A model generated the notes under the pieces. That model saw only the letters and a program-made list of their open reading frames with translations. It made no database searches and was not told where the DNA came from. DNA of 64,000 nucleotides from Plazaster borealis (Eukaryota; Echinodermata; Asteroidea; Forcipulatida; Labidiasteridae). Position 1 is the stretch's first letter; every line of letters begins with the position of its first letter. Position numbers and translations under genes: made by a program. Positions 22,432 to 33,998 of this stretch are shown here, in pieces. The DNA is taken from contig CM037462.1 of the NCBI GenBank assembly GCA_021014325.1, positions 16,698,135-16,762,134 on the forward strand. The letters are read 5' to 3'.

Positions 22432-22660
22432 GTGCAAGCTTTCTGTTGGGTGATAAAATACACCCTGCCTGTAAATATCCCACGTATGTCCCGTTTTGAT
22501 AAAACAAGCTTCTCTTCAATGTAGCCAACATGACCCTCGACCGCAACAGTGATTTATAATCAGCGTAATCAAACCGAGGCTGTGAGGCACAAATAGTCTG
22601 GTTCCCCTTTTCATAACACAGCATTCATTGGTACTATTGGATACAGGGAATATGGGTGCT
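22432..22660 (-). repeat. Dispersed repeat (AACCGAGGCTGTGAGG block)
   Basis: AATCAAACCGAGGCTG, AGTCTGGTTCC and the CATTGGTACTATTGGATACA region are the reverse of the block at 25985-26135. Confidence 0.5.
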
Positions 22661-24616
22661 AAAAACTTCGCATCGGGATACAGAACATCGCTAGTGATAT
22701 ATCCATACCATTTGTAAATTCCCTGTAAATCTCGTCCGACTTCTTACTCGATACCTTGCCTCCGGTTATTTGAAAATGAAAAACTCTAATTATCCGCCTT
22801 AGGCTTGACCCTGACGGAAATTAATTTATTTTTAATAAGAAATTTTCCCACAGGTGCACGGGCGATGTCAGTCCAAACAGGATCTGCAACTAGTATTATG
22901 GATATATTTTAATTTAGAATTCGGTTGGGTTTAGAGGAGAAGGGGTAAAGTGTGAAGCAACAGAATTTAACGGAGCTAGGGATCCATGCCCTAAAGGGCT
23001 GACGGACCTAAAGCAAACAGCCCCGTTTTGTCCAAACTTGAGGTGTTGTTTTATTATAAATTCCACCTCACCATTGTTTAATATTTTAACCCTTTTCAAA
23101 ACAGATACAGATTTGATCCTCATGTGCTTATACCCATGATGTAAACATTATTGTTGGAATTTGATGGATTCACTTTGATGTAGCCATGCTTAAAAAAATC
23201 CCATTACGTGGTTGAGATCCTATACCGTGTCACCCCGTGAGAGTTCGACCTTAGACTATTCTGGCTGATTGGTCAGGCGGCATGCTTCCTCTTCACACCT
23301 TCTCGCTGAACAATTTTTGCCAAGCCTTGGAAGTAGAGGATCACAATGCTGGCATCCTCGTCCCCAGAGGTTATTATTGTCAGCATTTTGGTCTCTGAGG
23401 TACCAAGGCTGAGTGTATTGCACGATTAAATATCGATAGTTTTTGTTAGCTCCAAATCGCTCAGCAAACCAGGCGAACAAAATTCCTCTCAAGGTGTGCA
23501 GCGCTATATTTGAGGATAGAGGGCGCTCTTGTAAAATAAAAAACTGTAAGCCAAACAAGGTACAGTGGCGCGTCCACTTTCAATAACCGATAGGGGACAC
23601 TAATCGATACTTTGATAATCGATATGTAACCTCCCAAGAAGGTCCGATTGTCAACATCCACTGCTGTGATACGAGGCGTACACAACAATCAATTCTTCCA
23701 ATAAAAGGAAATAAATCGGTAATCAATAATACCATTTATATACCACTTTACAATAATCACTTTGGAAAGTACTACTGCCTTTTGCGTCCAACCACGTGTC
23801 AAAAATGGAGGCAGTCAACCACCTGAGTTTAGGGAAATTGTGTGCAACCGAACAGTCTTCCCCCCTCACGAATCTGCTCTCAATAATTTAGCAACTTCTC
23901 GCCAGGTAAATGAAATGATTATATGAACACACACGCTTGCACTCCCCTACTCAAGTCAATGGAGATGGGAGGGCATAAAAGAGTGATATCTATAGTGTTT
24001 CGTATAGCATTCATGTCTGCAGATGCGACCGTATACCCCAAAGTGTCACACATGAATTTTCAGTTTTATAAGGCGGCCTAAAACTCGAAGGCATCAGATT
24101 GCGGTTGAAAAGTTCTTGATGGCGTCTAACCAGCCAAGTCGTCCGGTAATCAGCATAGTCAATGGATACACATGCAAATAGCGGCAGTTTCACGATACAT
24201 TCAGCTCTCACATTCTCGTAGTTTTGTGGTATCTATCATAAGGGTGAAATACTCGTACTGACTTTCTCCATAGTGATCAGGGAAAGGCCTTTTTGCATGG
24301 GCGTTGACAATTAGGTATGAATGGTACGTTAAAGGTACGCCGTTCGCCTCTGCTGTATAAACACCGCATGACCTGTACGCCTTGATGATTTCTAAGGACG
24401 AGATAGCTTTTGGAAGTCAGGCTTGAAATTGTTAGTTATAGACAATAAATACATGTCCAAACTTGAGGTTTACTGCGGGTTATTATTAGTTTGAATATTG
24501 TTGCCTTTGGACGTTTATTCAAGTATTTTGCAAAGGAGGTCTGAGCCAAAGGAATACTCAACTGTCGATTTCACTGCCCGGGCACGTTGTTTTATTTATA
24601 TGCTTGTTTGGTTTGT
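22661..24616. other. Intergenic, no gene recognised
   Basis: No convincing coding region or repeat family that recurs in this window. Confidence 0.45.
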
Positions 24617-25013
24617 TTAAAGGGATTGTATATACGTTTGGTAATTGGAACCCACTGTATGTTTCAATCCTACATAGTTGTAAATATATACCATAAAACT
24701 AACCTGTGGAAATTGCATTTCAAAAGGTGTTAACGTTTTTGAGATATTCCCGAAAATCTGGAGCGGTTATGTCCACGCAGGAAGAAAAATCTGCAATAGG
24801 AATACACAATCTGAGAAACGTTACAGTCAGTAACGCTGCTCAGATTCAAATTTTTGGGGATAAAAAGTGATATCTTTTTTCCATAACCGCAGTACTTCTA
24901 AGTGAAAAGTTTCTCAAAATGCATTAAATTATCCAAAGCTGCTGTAGTTCTTACCAAGTAAGTTTTTATTGCCAATATTTTCAGAGTCATTACCAAACGT
25001 ACAGACCATTTAA
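24617..25013 (-). repeat. T2-like MITE, family B
   Basis: TTAAAGGGATTGTATATACG to CGTACAGACCATTTAA, with the core CGGTTATGTCCACGCAGGAA and TTAA on both sides. Confidence 0.85.
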
Positions 25014-25092
25014 TGGATAACAAACAAGCAACTTAAAAGAACTACAGGACAAGACTGGCTGCGTCCTTCAGAGATAGCAACAGACCTTGTAC

Positions 25093-25470
25093 TTAAAAAG
25101 GCACTGGAACACGTTTGGTAATTGTCAAAGACCAGTGTTCTCACTTGGTGTATCCCAACATATGCATAAAATAACAAGCCTGTGAAAATTTGGGCTCAAT
25201 ATTGGTCATCGAAGTTGCAAGAAAATGATGAAAAAAAACCCACCCTTGTTGTACAAATTTGTGTGCTTTCAGATAGGAATAAAAGGCTTCTTGCAAGAAG
25301 TCTTTTATTATTTTAGTGAGAAATTACCTCTTTCTCAAAAACTACGTTACTTCAGATGGAGTCGTTTCTCATGTTTTATACTGTCAACAGCTCTCCGTTG
25401 CTTGTTACCGTATAAGTTTTTATGGTAATATATATTTTGAGTAATTACAAAACGTGTACAGTGCCTTTAA
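25093..25470 (+). repeat. T2-like MITE, family A
   Basis: TTAAAAAGGCACTGGAACACG to GTGTACAGTGCCTTTAA, only about 80 bp after the family B copy. TTAA on both sides. Confidence 0.85.
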
Positions 25471-25984
25471 ACGTCTCTCGAAAAAAATATCTGTGCACAG
25501 ATGATCGTTTGGAAATTAGTAGGAACAATAGTTGCAGATAAATCCTACAACGGACTTTACAACTCTTGCTTTCAAATATTTGCATTACTTTTAGCTCTTT
25601 AGATAGTGGATTAGGAATTTGTCATTTGTGAAAACAATGTAGTTTTAAATCTTTGGGTATGGCTTTTGAGTATTACCAAAGAGTTTTCATAAGCGCTTGT
25701 CTTTAACTTTGTCTGAAAGCTTTTATTTTGTCAAGGTGATGGGTTCTTTGTCGGAAAGACAATCGCTGTTTGTTATGAACTGTATGCTCAACGTATTGCA
25801 CCATCAAATGGGAGGAGCGTATAATCTATTGCTGGTTTCCTTAAAGATGATTGTCTCTAAACATTACCAAACGTACACAGACCCTTTAATGTTGCTGTAT
25901 TACTTTATATTATTTTGTTTAAGTCACTTTGAGTCTACAAGCACAAGCTATTGACCTTTATCACACTGTCGCCATCTTGGTCAT
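25471..25984. repeat. Intergenic with a family B remnant
   Basis: A short remnant at 25839-25888 ends in CCAAACGTACACAGACCC plus TTTAA. The rest is unrecognised. Confidence 0.45.
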
Positions 25985-26135
25985 GTTCCCTGTATCCAAT
26001 AATAGTAATGAATGCTAATATTCATTGTACAAAAAGGAACCAGACTATTTTTCCATTCCAGCCTAAGTTTGTTTACATTGGTTTGAATGGGAGAAAATCA
26101 AGATGGCCGCACCGTGATAAAGGTCTATACAAGCA
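25985..26135 (+). repeat. Dispersed repeat (CCAGCCTAAGTTTG block)
   Basis: CCCTGTATCCAATAATAGTA, ACCAGACTATTTTTCC and AAGATGGCCGCACCGTGATA match, in order, the blocks at 14925-15025 and, reversed, 22432-22660. Confidence 0.6.
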
Positions 26136-27397
26136 TACCAGCATAAACATGAGGAAATATATGTAGCTATGGTCAAGCATATATACATTTTAAAGTATTA
26201 ATTATATATTTGCGCTGGTGAAGTTTGGGGGACGGTCGCTGACATTCGTCTGGCCCCGTACATTTCGAATTGTCTATCGGACTAACGCCACATAATGGCT
26301 TCCTTTAAATGCATCCCACGATCTGCCGGTCCGTGAACTTCCACTCCTTTAACAAAGTGCAACACTCCGTTATAGTGTCATTATTTGCCAAAATCATTAG
26401 CTGGATCTGGAAAATAATGAGGGGGTGTTTGATACCCAACCCCCCTCCATGAAACCATGGTCGAGTTAGACCCTAAGCCACCGGGTTCAGTCAACTAATA
26501 AATATGCATCTAAAAAAAGCAGATGACAATGCAAACGGTAAGCCATTTAAAGACCTCTTTTGAGTGAACGTGCCCAAATTAGATCAAAAAAGACGACAAT
26601 GCAAGCGGTCAGTCACTTAGAGAAACCACCTTGCACTAGGTGAAGGTGGCCAAAACTTGCCAAAAGCACGAACTGCGTGGAATAACTTTTGAGTGGGTAA
26701 CATTGATATATGCCATGTCAATCCAACGCTAGCTTTAATTTATTCTACTGCGTATGTGAAATATTTATCTTCAGGTTGGTAACGTTTAGAGGTAGATCTT
26801 CTTACATTAGAACAGGATGAGGGGCCGGCGGCTCACCCAAATAAACACCCCAAATATTCTTAAACTAAAGGTGCAATTTTAATGAAAACTCGCAACAGTT
26901 GTGATATAAAGGAATGATCGCGAGATGGAGCACCTTCCTTTCAAAATGTTTGATACATCGCGACGCCTGCATACATCGCACCCTATAGGTTTTTGTTGAT
27001 CGTGGATTTGGGTAATGGGTCACATGCCCAGGGCCAAGATTTCTAGGCTTCTGTATGATGTGACAGTGGGGTTTGGGGACTCTGTGCAAACTTGATTCCA
27101 GTCCCTGGAATACGAGCAGAGAAGCTCTCGGCTCAGACTTGAGGAACTGGATCTGAGCTAACAGTCACTTGATCCGAGATCTACTGTTTGACTAGAAATC
27201 CGTGTCAACCTACCTGTCCGTTTTAATTTATAACTTGTTTGCCCTGACACTTTGTCACCGGAACAACACTTTCACAGATTGGTTTCCAAAAGGCGAAAAC
27301 GTGGACTCCTTTAGGGTATGAACTGCACCCTGCCTAAAGAGAGACCATTATAATTTTTCACAAGTTAGAATCTGCCTGCGGCCGGTGTGAATTTGTT
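26136..27397. other. Intergenic, no gene; short direct repeat
   Basis: GACAATGCAAACGGTAAGCC (near 26525) is echoed by GACAATGCAAGCGGTCAGTC (near 26594), about 70 bp apart. No gene is seen. Confidence 0.4.
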
Positions 27398-27900
27398 CCG
27401 TCCCAACTTAAGAACCGTCCAAAAACTATAGCTTGGACCGGTCCCAAACTGGGACAGTTTGGGTGGCCCATCTATAGCTGGGATCCAGAGATTTGTCATA
27501 CAAGCAGTGAATCAGCGGATGGTCGCAACATAGACTGCTTGTGATTAGGTGGTGAAGGTAAATTCAACTGCGTGCGGATGTATGTGATGGAGAAACGGTT
27601 GATTTTTTCACAAGTTTTTCTCAAGTTTTGTCTTGATAATTACTGGGTATATCAGATATGATCCCCGTTGTAAGCCTTGCCAGAGAAACTTGGAGGGATC
27701 GACAATTACCAGAGGCCCATTTATTGTGGTTTACATCAATTATTAGTATCAGTCACTATCGCTATCTGGCAATCCCAGCAAAAGTTGGGCCGTCTCAACT
27801 ATAATACCCATGTTGGAACCAGTCCCAACTATAGTTGGAACAATTCTAAAATTGAGACGGACAACAACTCTATAGCCCTTGGCACGGTTAAATAGACCCC
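27398..27900. repeat. Diverged foldback
   Basis: TTGTTCCGTCCCAACTTAAG.. AACTATAGCTTGGACC at the left is an imperfect inverted match to GGTTGGAACAATT.. TTGAGACGGACAACAA-type sequence at the right. Ends are not precise. Confidence 0.45.
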
Positions 27901-27966
27901 CCTATAATGACCAAGCAAAGACCGCTATCGGAACTTTTGGGGCTCGGCAAGAAGGAGAGACCGTGC

Positions 27967-28312
27967 TTAAAGGGTCTGTACACGTTTGGTAATGACTCTG
28001 AAAATTAATGGCAATAAAAAGCTACTTGTTAAGAAGTACAGCAGCTTTGGATAGTATAATGCATTTTGAGAAACTTTTCACTTCGAAGTACTGCGGTTAT
28101 GGAAAATGATATCACTTTTCCCCAAGAAAATTTGAATCCAATTGCAGATTATTCTTCCTGCGTGGACATAACCGCTCCAGATTTTCGGCAAAATCTCAAA
28201 AACGCTACCACCTTTTGAAATGAAATTTTCACAGGTTAGTTTTATGGTATATATCTACAACTGTTTAGGATTGAAACAAACAATGGGTTCCAACTACCAA
28301 ACGTATCCTTTA
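27967..28312 (+). repeat. T2-like MITE, family B, right end truncated
   Basis: TTAAAGGGTCTGTACACG at the left with the family B core TTCCTGCGTGGACATAACCG. The right end stops at ACCAAACGTATCCTTTAT without an intact CCCTTTAA. Confidence 0.8.
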
Positions 28313-28744
28313 TACAAAAAGGAAATTTCGAAACCAATCTCAAGATTGTTTCAATTTCAATAACTCAAAGACTTTTTTCCCCCTTTCAAGATCGTTCACT
28401 CGTCCGAAGCTGTGAAAGAATAACATTAACGTCACAGAAATCTCTGATTAATTTATCGATGGTCGTTCTTGATCCAATACTGAGGGGGAAATGGACCAGT
28501 AGGCTGGTCACGTTCCGCACGCCAAACACCTGTCTCTATCTGACAATCATCGGGAATCGATGGTTCGCGCACGGGCGCTAATTTGTGTATATCGTCTAAG
28601 ACCCGGCTCTCTTTTATAATGGGATCAAGATTAAAAAGTAAAAAAGTAATTGCGTATCATTCCCCAAAAATCTATCCACCTCGGTCCGATGATCTTATTG
28701 TTTTAGTGTAAACGAATTCATTATTATAAAAACCAACGTGTTGG
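28313..28744. other. Intergenic, no gene recognised
   Basis: No supported feature. Confidence 0.4.
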
Positions 28745-29123
28745 TTAAAGGCACTGTACACGTTTGGTAATTACTCAAAATATATATTAGCATAAAAACT
28801 GACTTGGTAACGAGCAACAGAAAGCTGTTGATAGTATAAAACATTGTGAGAAACGACTCGCTCTGAAGTAACGTAGCTTTTGAGAAAGAGGTAATTTCTC
28901 ACTAAAAATTAATAAAAGACTTCTTGCAAGAAGCTTTTTTATTCTCATCTGAAAGCACACAAATTTGTACAACAAGGGTGTTTTTTCTTTCATCATTTTC
29001 TCGCAACTTCGATGACCAATTGAGCCCAAATTTTCACAGGCTTGTTATTTTATGCATATGTTGGGATACACCAAGTGAGAACACTGGTCTTTGACAAGTA
29101 CCAAACGTGTTCAGTGCCTTTAA
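28745..29123 (-). repeat. T2-like MITE, family A
   Basis: TTAAAGGCACTGTACACG to CGTGTTCAGTGCCTTTAA, flanked by TTAA; the core is reversed (ATGCATATGTTGGGATACAC). Confidence 0.85.
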
Positions 29124-29200
29124 CTTTGGGCTAATTTGTGTAATTTCAATGAGAATGAGAATGATTTTGTATGGATTATGTTGCCGAGTTGTTTATACGT

Positions 29201-29433
29201 ACACTGCAAAAACTTGGGTGTTAAATTTGACACTATGGGTGTTGTCACATTAGATACCCAAGAGAGAATCAAAATTAACATCATAGAGTGTTAAAATAAC
29301 ACCAATGTAATTGTGTTGGCAGATATAAGTATTATTTCAAAACCCTATGGTGTAAATTTTGATTTTGTTTGTTTCTGTCTACATGTGACAACACCAATGG
29401 CGTCAATTGTAATACCCCAGTTGTTTGCAATGT
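29201..29433. mobile_element. GTGTTA motif-array element
   Basis: ACACTGCAAAAACTT at the left is mirrored by GTTGTTTGCAATGT at the right. The interior repeats GTGTTA/TAACAC and GTGTTG/ACAACACC in both orientations. The architecture matches the GGGTCA and CCAAT elements. Confidence 0.65.
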
Positions 29434-29541
29434 AGAAAGTTGATTATGTAACAACGTGTACTTTGACTCCACAGTTGTTTTTTGACATGTGATCCAAAAT
29501 TATAATTCTCCCGGATTTAGTATTTTATGTAAGGTGACCAG

Positions 29542-29688
29542 GGGCCGATTTCACAAAGCACCAAGATTTATCTTAAGATGAGTTGTCAATATTGCCATAG
29601 TGATTTGTATTGTGACATCACACTTTGCTTAACAGTTAGGATTAATTTGCAATGAATATTAATCTTAGCTCTTTGTGAAAGCGGCACC
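29542..29688. repeat. Foldback with TTTCACAAAG-type ends, copy 3
   Basis: GGGCCGATTTCACAAAG is mirrored by CTTTGTGAAAGCGGCACC, with ATCTTAAGATGAGTTGTCAA inside, as at 8003. Confidence 0.7.
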
Positions 29689-29751
29689 TTGATTCGTCTT
29701 GACTTAAGTATCAATTACTTTTCATAAACTTTTCACATCAGACATGAATGA

Positions 29752-30135
29752 TTAAAAATAAACTGAACACGTTTGGTAATTACTCAAAATATATATTAGC
29801 ATAACAACTGACTTGGTAACGAGCAACAGAGAGCTGTTGATAGTATAAAACATTGTGAGAAACGACTCCCTCTGAAGTAACGTAGTTTTTGAGAAAGAGG
29901 TAATTTCTCACTAAAATAATAAACAACTTCTTGCAAGAAGCTTTTTATTCCTATCTGAAAGCACACAAATTTGTACAACAAGGGTGCTTTCTTTCATCAT
30001 TTTCTTGCAACTTCGATGACCAATTGAGCCCAAATTTTCACAGGCTTGTTATTTTATGCATAATAAATGTTGGGATACGCCAAGTGAGAACACTGGTCTT
30101 TGACAATTATTACCAAACGTGTTCGGTGTTTTTAA
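29752..30135 (-). repeat. T2-like MITE, family A
   Basis: Reverse-oriented copy with diverged ends (AATAAACTGAACACGTTTGG; GTGTTCGGTGTTTTTAA). Very close in sequence to 28745-29123, 630 bp away. Confidence 0.8.
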
Positions 30136-31085
30136 ACAATAAACTTAGTGAAGATTTGTCCACATCATTGCGGCCCTTCACGAAAGAGATTAAAGGAAAC
30201 CCCGGAAACTTTGGGCTCAGGTGGATTCTTAATGGTGAGCGGATAATTCTGTCTCCTTCGCAATACCTCACCACACGTCAATAATGTATTAAACACCAGG
30301 GTGTTATTATATTATTCCGGCGATAACAATTTATTCCTTCTTCGGCCGATGGTAATGAGGAGGTGGGGGGTACTTTCTCAGAAGAGCACCGGGCGTAAAC
30401 GGCACCATCAAGTGCATCGTCGCCAAGACTCAAGGAGCTTCGTTCCCATGGCGACCAAGAACAGAGAAAGGGCCTGGAGCAACTCTCTAAACACGGGGAT
30501 ATACACAGAAAGCGAAGGAGTGTAGCATTGGATAGTGGGAGAGCCAGATTTAGAAAAGCAAGTTTCATAACCTGACGCCAGCTTTATGAATTTTAATTGA
30601 ATTAGTTCAAGGGAATCAAATCACGAAGTTTATAAATATCTATATTTAGCATTAAACACCGCGTAAAAGCGAGCGAGACTCTCTGTGAGTATACAATTCC
30701 CGTATTCTCTATTTCCTGACAACTGTAACATCTGGGAAAATTATTCCAAGAGCGAGAGGTATAATTTTAATTGGTCCAAATAGAGGACGGTATACGAGTA
30801 ACTGGTAAACTTCATTCCAAACCTGTGCGTCTGACTTCAATCATGATCGAATTAAAAACACGCTGGCCCTTTCTAAATTCTGACCGTAACAATGTAATAA
30901 CGAGGAAATTGCGAAAAAAATTGAATTCATAAATTTTGTCCCCTGTTAACACAAACCTTGTATTGGCAATCATGTATAATATCTCATAAATATTCTTTCC
31001 AACGTATGCTGTTTTTTGTTTTTTTTGTTTTTTTTTAAATCTTAAAGGAAGCTTCCTTTTGTATATCAATCTCACTGCAGAAGCA
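30136..31085. other. Intergenic, no gene recognised
   Basis: Open frames on both strands at 30278-30568 overlap each other and show no known domain. No gene supported. Confidence 0.4.
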
Positions 31086-31323
31086 ACACTCTAAAGCTCA
31101 CGGACCCAGATTCCGTGTCAAGTGGGGGCATGACCCATTTCCTGGCCCGGCTGACTTGGAAAGTGGTTGAAAATGGCATTTTTTAAATCTCGGATTCTGC
31201 GTCATTTTGAGCCTTTTCTGGGTAATTTTGAAACAGGTTCCGGGTCATACTGACCCAGGAACGGGTCAGGCCCCACGTGACCTGGATCCAGGTCAATTCT
31301 GACCCAGAATTTTTTTAGAGTGT
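31086..31323. mobile_element. GGGTCA motif-array element, copy D (compact, intact ends)
   Basis: ACACTCTAAAG at the left and TTTTTTTAGAGTGT at the right. TGACCC/GGGTCA and near variants recur in both orientations over 238 bp, with GTCAATTCTGACCC next to the right end. This is the least interrupted copy here. Confidence 0.8.
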
Positions 31324-32981
31324 ATGGTGTCCTTTTAAATGCGTTCATCAAACCTGCCCAAAGAAAACAACACCAAATATGAAAACAAATCCACTCCTTT
31401 GGTATCCGTACTTATATTGATCACTGAGCAAAATGATTAACAAGATTTCAAAGGAAGAGTAGGATACTTGTCAATTTCTTCCGTGTCTCATTTTTTGAAA
31501 AGTTGCTTCGACCATTTTAAGTAATCTTTTAAGTTTGCCGGTGCTAAAGTTTGAAAAAAAATGTCCTTCTTCTATTCAAAGTTCCTCCTCCATTAACATT
31601 TAAAAGAAATTATATAAGAAACTGTACCTTAAGTATTTGTGCTTTTTATTAATCTTTTTTCTATTCTGTTGTTTATGATGCCCATTTATGTAAAAACAGG
31701 ACATTGATGTAAAACAGCTTTTGCTGATCTTTTTATCCTGTATAAATATGTTGCCATAAATAAATAAATAAATAATAAATCACCCCAACTTTTCTTAGCA
31801 TGTCCGTTTTTAGCTTTGCCACCCTGTAGTCACCCTCAATATTCTTGTAATCGTTATAGGCTACTTATTCTTCCGCATCCTTCAGCTGTAGATCGGGGAA
31901 GACCCCAAGATATCTACTATAACCCCTCAAGATTGCCTCGGGACCCACATGTCTTTAACTCTGCCCTCTCGCTACTAAATACCCTCTATTCGGGATAATT
32001 TGAAAAACAGTCACTTTTCCTGACAGAAACTCGATTATGTTATCAATCATTAGAAGACAAAATTGAATTATTTTCCCCCAACATCAAGTGAAAAATCGTT
32101 TTTAAAGACGCCGGGTAGAATGAAATCACATGTTTCCCAACTGATGGTCTTATGGCGAGGGATCAGTTAATCAGTTTGGGTTAAACAATTTTGTTCTAAT
32201 AGCGATAATTTTGCTGTTGATGTCACAGGGACTCGTTATAGACTGTGCAAGTCTCGCGCGTTTCGGAACGAGAAAACACGTCAAACGAAGAACATTGTTT
32301 TCTCTGAAATCAGATCTTTGTTTTAAATTATATTCAATGATAAAATCTGAACAACAAAAATAATCATTACATGTTTATCAAATCAGTTTTCGTTTTTATA
32401 ATAAATGCACAAATTATGTTAATTATTATTGAAGCAAAATTAAAACTCTGGGCAAGGATGCTAGGGGAGTGGTGGGGGGGGGGGTGAGAAAAAAATGATA
32501 ACACATTAATGTCTTGGTGAAGAAAGGTATGAGGTATGATTCTAATCAAAGTGTAACCTTTCGTCGTTCCTCTTCAAAGCGACAGAACCTTGTCAGTTCA
32601 TTATTCATGTTTTATTCTCACTAGGAGAATTTGCAAAGTGCGTCAGGGAACTAATTACAACATGTCAATATGGCCTTGACCTTGCATAAATTAACTTAAG
32701 TGTCACACATACACGTCTATAAATAATGACTGGCCTACGAGTGAACAACCTTCGCGCTTGGTCATTACTCGTAATCTAATAGGGGCCTACAAGTCTCAAT
32801 ATTTCGAAATTTCTTGAGAGTTTCGTACGGTTGTGATACAATTCACTTGATTGAAACTTGACTTTGTCATTACATCCAGACCTTGTAAAGAATACGGTGA
32901 TTATTATTATGGGGGTTTTTTGTGGGGAAGGAAAAGTTTTAGACTCAACATAGGTCTCTTTCGAACTTAGTAAATCTTAGG
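31324..32981. other. Intergenic, no gene recognised
   Basis: An (AAAT)n run at 31757-31782 could end a LINE relic; a G-run is at 32474-32483. No gene supported. Confidence 0.45.
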
Positions 32982-33115
32982 TCGTATCCAAATTGGTGGC
33001 TACATCTACGGCTACGGCTGTTGCTAAGGGTGTTGTTACGGACTTACTGTACTTCAACGCATGATGACGCGGAAATCTAGCCGTAGCTGTAGATATAGCT
33101 GCCAATCCGGACTTG
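32982..33115. repeat. GGCTACGGC foldback, copy 1
   Basis: TCCAAATTGGTGGCTACATC.. GGCTACGGC at the left and GCCGTAGCTGTAG.. GCTGCCAATCCGG at the right, with CGCATGATGACGCGG in the middle. Confidence 0.75.
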
Positions 33116-33280
33116 GCTTTAGTTCGGCTATGTCATGATATTCTCAGGAATACTAAGTGTATATAAACGGTACAAATAGACACGAAACCCGCTCGAATTG
33201 ACTCTTTCTTCAAACTCTTTATAAAACAACCCGATACCGGATTCGAGCTACGTGCTGTGGTTCAACTTGAACTAAAAGGC

Positions 33281-33413
33281 CGTGTTTAGATTGGCGGCTA
33301 CAGCTAATGGCTACGGCTGGATCGCCGCGTCGTCGTGCGTTGAAGTATATAGGACATCCTCAGCAACACCCTTAGCAACAGTCGTAGCCGTAGCCAATTC
33401 GGATACGGTCTAA
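33281..33413. repeat. GGCTACGGC foldback, copy 2
   Basis: GGCCGTGTTTAGATTGGCGG at the left is mirrored by CCAATTCGGATACGGTC at the right. The interior (TAGGACATCC.. CAGCAACACCCTTAGC) is uninterrupted and serves as the empty-site reference for copy 3. Confidence 0.8.
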
Positions 33414-33442
33414 TACCATAAGATCTTGGGATGGAAGTTGGA

Positions 33443-33476
33443 CCATGGAGGTAGAATTCTAATTCTACCTCCATGG
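33443..33476. mobile_element. 34-bp palindromic mini-insertion 1
   Basis: CCATGGAGGTAGAATT is followed, two bases on, by AATTCTACCTCCATGG, a perfect hairpin. TTGGA lies immediately on each side (33438-33442 and 33477-33481), like a target duplication. Confidence 0.6.
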
Positions 33477-33550
33477 TTGGACTCTATCTCGGACACCTGG
33501 GACTATACTCGATTGTCCTATGTCAGGCCGTGCCCGGGCATCGATATTTT

Positions 33551-33680
33551 TTTCCTACGAACTTCCCCCCCCCCCATTCGGCGAACTGTGTTCAAACTTC
33601 TTTTGATAGCGCCCTCTTTTGAATCATTCTCCTCCAGCCCATGTTAATTTCCCGTATGGGGACAAAAAGTTAGTAGGAAA
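33551..33680. repeat. Repeat with TTTCCTACGAACTT ends
   Basis: TTTCCTACGAACTT at the left is mirrored by AAGTTAGTAGGAAA at the right. The interior CGGCGAACTGTGTTCAAACT.. TGATAGCGCCCTCTTTTGAA recurs at about 56550-56670. Confidence 0.6.
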
Positions 33681-33694
33681 GAAAATCTGGCGTC

Positions 33695-33861
33695 CGGGTA
33701 GGCCCCTACGGCTACGGCTACATTTCCGCGTCATCATGCGATGAAGTATAGGATGTCCTTTTAGCATGGAGGTAGAATAATTCTACCTCCATGCTTATAG
33801 CAACACCTTTAGCAACAGTCGTAGCCGTATTGCTGTAGCTGCCAATTCGGATAGTGCCTAA
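33695..33861. repeat. GGCTACGGC foldback, copy 3, with nested palindrome
   Basis: Interior matches copy 2 except for an insertion at 33764-33794. The left end is shortened; the right end is GCTGCCAATTCGGATAGTGC. The flank to about 33945 (GTTGTGCCGGTGGCTCCTTT) recurs after copy 4. Confidence 0.75.
33764..33794. mobile_element. 31-bp palindromic mini-insertion 2
   Basis: GCATGGAGGTAGAAT and ATTCTACCTCCATGC form a perfect hairpin. It interrupts the foldback relative to copies 2 and 4; the bases either side (TTTTA and TTATA) look like an imperfect 5-bp duplication. Confidence 0.65.
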
Positions 33862-33954
33862 CATGTTGTGCCGGTGGCTCCTTTACAATGTGGGGCAAAC
33901 ATTTGAGGAAAAAGCCATAATATAGGGCATGGTGTTTGAGGGGGTAGGTTTGTA

Positions 33955-33998
33955 GGTTTGAATTGGCGGCTACACCACCAATTCGGATACGGCCTCCC
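33955..33998. repeat. Deletion derivative of the GGCTACGGC foldback
   Basis: TTGAATTGGCGGCTACACCA joined directly to CCAATTCGGATACGGCC: only the two ends remain. Confidence 0.6.

Noticed and set aside
23256..23688. Possible minus-strand gene from two overlapping open frames
   Set aside because: Different frames, no known domain, no splice-supported continuation.
30278..30568. Open frames on both strands
   Set aside because: Mutually overlapping, no recognisable domain, no promoter or splice context.
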